Positions 62,642 through 64,000 of a DNA stretch of 64,000 bases are shown piece after piece. The stretch spans positions 82,378-146,377 of the forward strand of contig NZ_FNOK01000021.1 in the NCBI RefSeq assembly GCF_900106995.1, given 5' to 3'. Below the pieces are notes generated by a model. That model was not told where the DNA came from and searched no databases. It was given only the letters and a program-made list of their open reading frames with translations. The position numbers were made by a program, and so were the translations under genes. The stretch comes from Saccharopolyspora shandongensis. GTDB taxonomy: Bacteria > Actinomycetota > Actinomycetes > Mycobacteriales > Pseudonocardiaceae. Each line of letters begins with the position of its first letter. Positions within the stretch are counted from its first letter, which is position 1.

Positions 62642-63511
62642 GTGGCCGAGGACAGCGCCACGGAAGGCGGCCCCACTGCCCGGCGTCTTGTGCTCGGGGG
62701 CCAGCTGCGCAGGTTGCGTGAGGCAAAGGGGATTTCCCGTGAGGATGCCGGATACGCCATTCGCGGGTCCGGGTCGAAGATCAGCCGGCTGGAGCTGGGC
62801 CGGGTCGGTTTCAAGGAACGCGACGTCGTCGATCTGCTGACCCTCTACGGCGTGACCGACGAGGCGGAGCAGGAGTCCTTTTTGGGCCTGGTGCGCCGGT
62901 CGAACGAACCTGGTTGGTGGCACCGGTTCAACGACCTGATGCCCTCGTGGTTCCAGGACTACGTCGGCCTGGAGGAATCGGCCTCCCGCATCCAGACCTA
63001 TGAGATCCAGTTCGTGCCTGGCCTGCTGCAGACGGAGAAGTACGCCCGCGCGGTCGCCACCCAGGGCCGTCCCGAGTTCCCGGACGACGAGGTGGCCCGG
63101 CGAGTACGGCTGCGCATGCAGCGCCAGAAGCTGTTCACGCGACCGAAGCCGCCGCGGCTGTGGGCGGTCATCGACGAATCGGTGCTGTACCGGCCGATCG
63201 GCGGCCAGGAAGTGCTCCGGGAACAGATCGAGCATCTGCTCGAGGCGACCACCATGTCCGCGGTCTCGCTGCAGGTCCTGCCGTTCGACGTCGGTCGTTC
63301 CGGGGCGGAGGGCCCCTTCACGCTGTTGCGTTTCGCCCAGCCGGAAATCCCCGACATCGTCTACCTGGAACATCTCTGCGGCGCCCTCTACCTCGACAAA
63401 CCCGAGGACATCGAGGTCCACAGCGCCGCTCTGCACCGTCTCACCACCGACGCCCTCACGCCGGAAGACACCCGCAAGACGCTGAAAGCCGCGTTGAACC
63501 GCTCCTCTTAA
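62642..63511 (+). CDS. XRE-family regulator with DUF5753
   Basis: A 289-residue regulator of the abundant actinobacterial type. The N-terminal HTH is at about residues 18-70 (LGGQLRRLREAKGISREDAG, then GSGSKISRLELGRVGF), and a DUF5753 domain covers about 95-275 (ESASRIQTYEIQFVPGLLQT). The GTG start has a GGAGGAGG site. A DUF397 gene follows on the same strand; in Streptomyces such pairs (as in WhiJ/BldB-type systems) act together in developmental and secondary metabolism control. A palindromic cluster between the two genes is the probable binding region. Confidence 0.88.
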   Translation: MAEDSATEGGPTARRLVLGGQLRRLREAKGISREDAGYAIRGSGSKISRLELGRVGFKERDVVDLLTLYGVTDEAEQESFLGLVRRSNEPGWWHRFNDLMPSWFQDYVGLEESASRIQTYEIQFVPGLLQTEKYARAVATQGRPEFPDDEVARRVRLRMQRQKLFTRPKPPRLWAVIDESVLYRPIGGQEVLREQIEHLLEATTMSAVSLQVLPFDVGRSGAEGPFTLLRFAQPEIPDIVYLEHLCGALYLDKPEDIEVHSAALHRLTTDALTPEDTRKTLKAALNRSS

Positions 63512-63765
63512 CGGCGCGTGTCGCGCAGCGGGCCCGCAGGAGATGATGTGCGGCCGGGCGACTTGCGCATCCAGACGCCGCGCACGCGTCGTATGCCGCT
63601 CGCCGGCATTCCAAACCCGACACGGGATGTCATCAGGCTCAGTCCGGCTTCTGCGCACCCTTCATACACCGAGCGCCACCCTCCGTACACCACAACGGGC
63701 GACATCACTACCTGCGGATGGGTCTTGCCCCGGGGGGATATTGCCCGCATCATCACAATCAACGC

Positions 63766-63836
63766 ATGCACGTGCATTTGCTCGTGCGCCTGCTAGGGTG
63801 TGTGCACGATCAACTACACGTGCAGATGATCGTGCA
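63766..63836. promoter_or_regulatory. Palindromic operator cluster before the DUF397 gene
   Basis: A perfect palindrome atgcacgtgcat (63766-63777) and a 10-bp inverted repeat tgcacgatca/tgatcgtgca (63803-63812 and 63827-63836) share a GCACG core. Another cacgtg lies in the spacer. They lie 29-99 bp upstream of the DUF397 start and probably bind the XRE regulator. Confidence 0.6.
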
Positions 63837-63864
63837 GCGTTAAATTGGGGGAGGGTGGGGTCCG

Positions 63865-64000
63865 GTGACGAACATCCAGAACGGTATGCCCGCGCAGCAG
63901 CTTCGCAACGCGGTGTGGCGTAAGAGCCGCCACAGCGGAGCGGTGGGCAACTGCGTCGAATTGGCACCGTTGGTCGACGGCGGCATCGCCGTCAGAAACT
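63865..64000 (+). CDS. DUF397 protein (partial, runs off the window)
   Basis: The first 45 codons of a DUF397 protein, starting at GTG 63865 behind a gggggaggg site. The family signature WRKSRHSGAVGNCVELAPL is present and the usual length is about 60-75 residues, so only the last third is missing. It is encoded just after the XRE/DUF5753 regulator, its normal partner and probable antagonist. Confidence 0.88.
   Translation, partial: MTNIQNGMPAQQLRNAVWRKSRHSGAVGNCVELAPLVDGGIAVRN

Overview
The window is high-GC actinobacterial DNA. The gene content points to a Pseudonocardiales-type (Amycolatopsis/Saccharopolyspora-like) chromosome, and I would place it in an accessory rather than a core region. 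The basis is the methoxymalonyl-ACP/type I PKS locus, the XRE(DUF5753)-DUF397 pair at the right end, the many GTG starts, AAGGAGG-type ribosome binding sites, and GC-rich third codon positions. No rRNA, convincing tRNA, CRISPR array or replication origin was seen.

Layout. 0.3-4.2 kb: an iron alcohol dehydrogenase/methylmalonate-semialdehyde dehydrogenase operon with a divergent LysR regulator. 4.2-5.6 kb: a decayed stretch holding a frameshifted MFS transporter fossil and a proline/glutamine-type low-complexity tract. 5.7-18.6 kb: a polyketide locus with the complete methoxymalonyl-ACP set (FkbG-type O-methyltransferase; FkbK, FkbJ, FkbI and FkbH in one overlapping operon) and a bimodular type I PKS. 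The second KS of this PKS is missing at a frameshifted junction near 10.06 kb. 18.6-21.2 kb: two tandem RNHCP proteins, then a protealysin-type M4 protease overlapping its emfourin-type inhibitor. 21.5-27.9 kb: pobA with a divergent AraC regulator, a PadR/DUF1048/DUF1048 operon, a serine hydrolase and a class I methyltransferase. 28-29.6 kb: a cyclodipeptide synthase coupled to a tiny secreted protein, followed by an FAD-oxidoreductase stub and a 108-bp insertion-sequence scar. 29.6-36.4 kb: a GntR regulator and a six-gene overlapping phosphonate/organophosphate-type ABC import operon. 36.6-45.2 kb: an isochorismatase-like hydrolase, a three-gene aromatic ring-cleavage operon with its AraC regulator, RidA and a WYL regulator.

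45.5-48.1 kb: a 641-residue protein of unknown function whose last ~95 residues are a recognisable EF-Tu domain III, bracketed by a 62/61-bp inverted repeat. 48.2-55.4 kb: a secreted SGNH hydrolase, then a sulfur amino acid island (LysR, cystathionine gamma-lyase/synthase family enzyme, cysteine dioxygenase, D-cysteine desulfhydrase-like enzyme), interrupted by a TetR regulator and a SnoaL-like protein. 55.4-59.0 kb: nitronate monooxygenase, an SDR without its catalytic tyrosine, a muconolactone isomerase-like protein and WrbA. Several of these genes have the same CGACCGGTCG-type operator upstream as the TetR gene. 59.7-64 kb: a Tat-exported metallophosphoesterase, a small membrane protein, a DUF1028 protein and an XRE/DUF397 pair with palindromic operators.

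A recurring theme is gene fossils. At least ten truncated or frameshifted genes lie between intact operons: MFS (two), transposases (four), NmrA-like, an FAD oxidoreductase, an FAH-family protein and an ABC binding protein. The strongest candidates for something undescribed are the EF-Tu-domain fusion inside its inverted repeat, the CDPS/secreted-peptide pair, and the KS-less PKS module.
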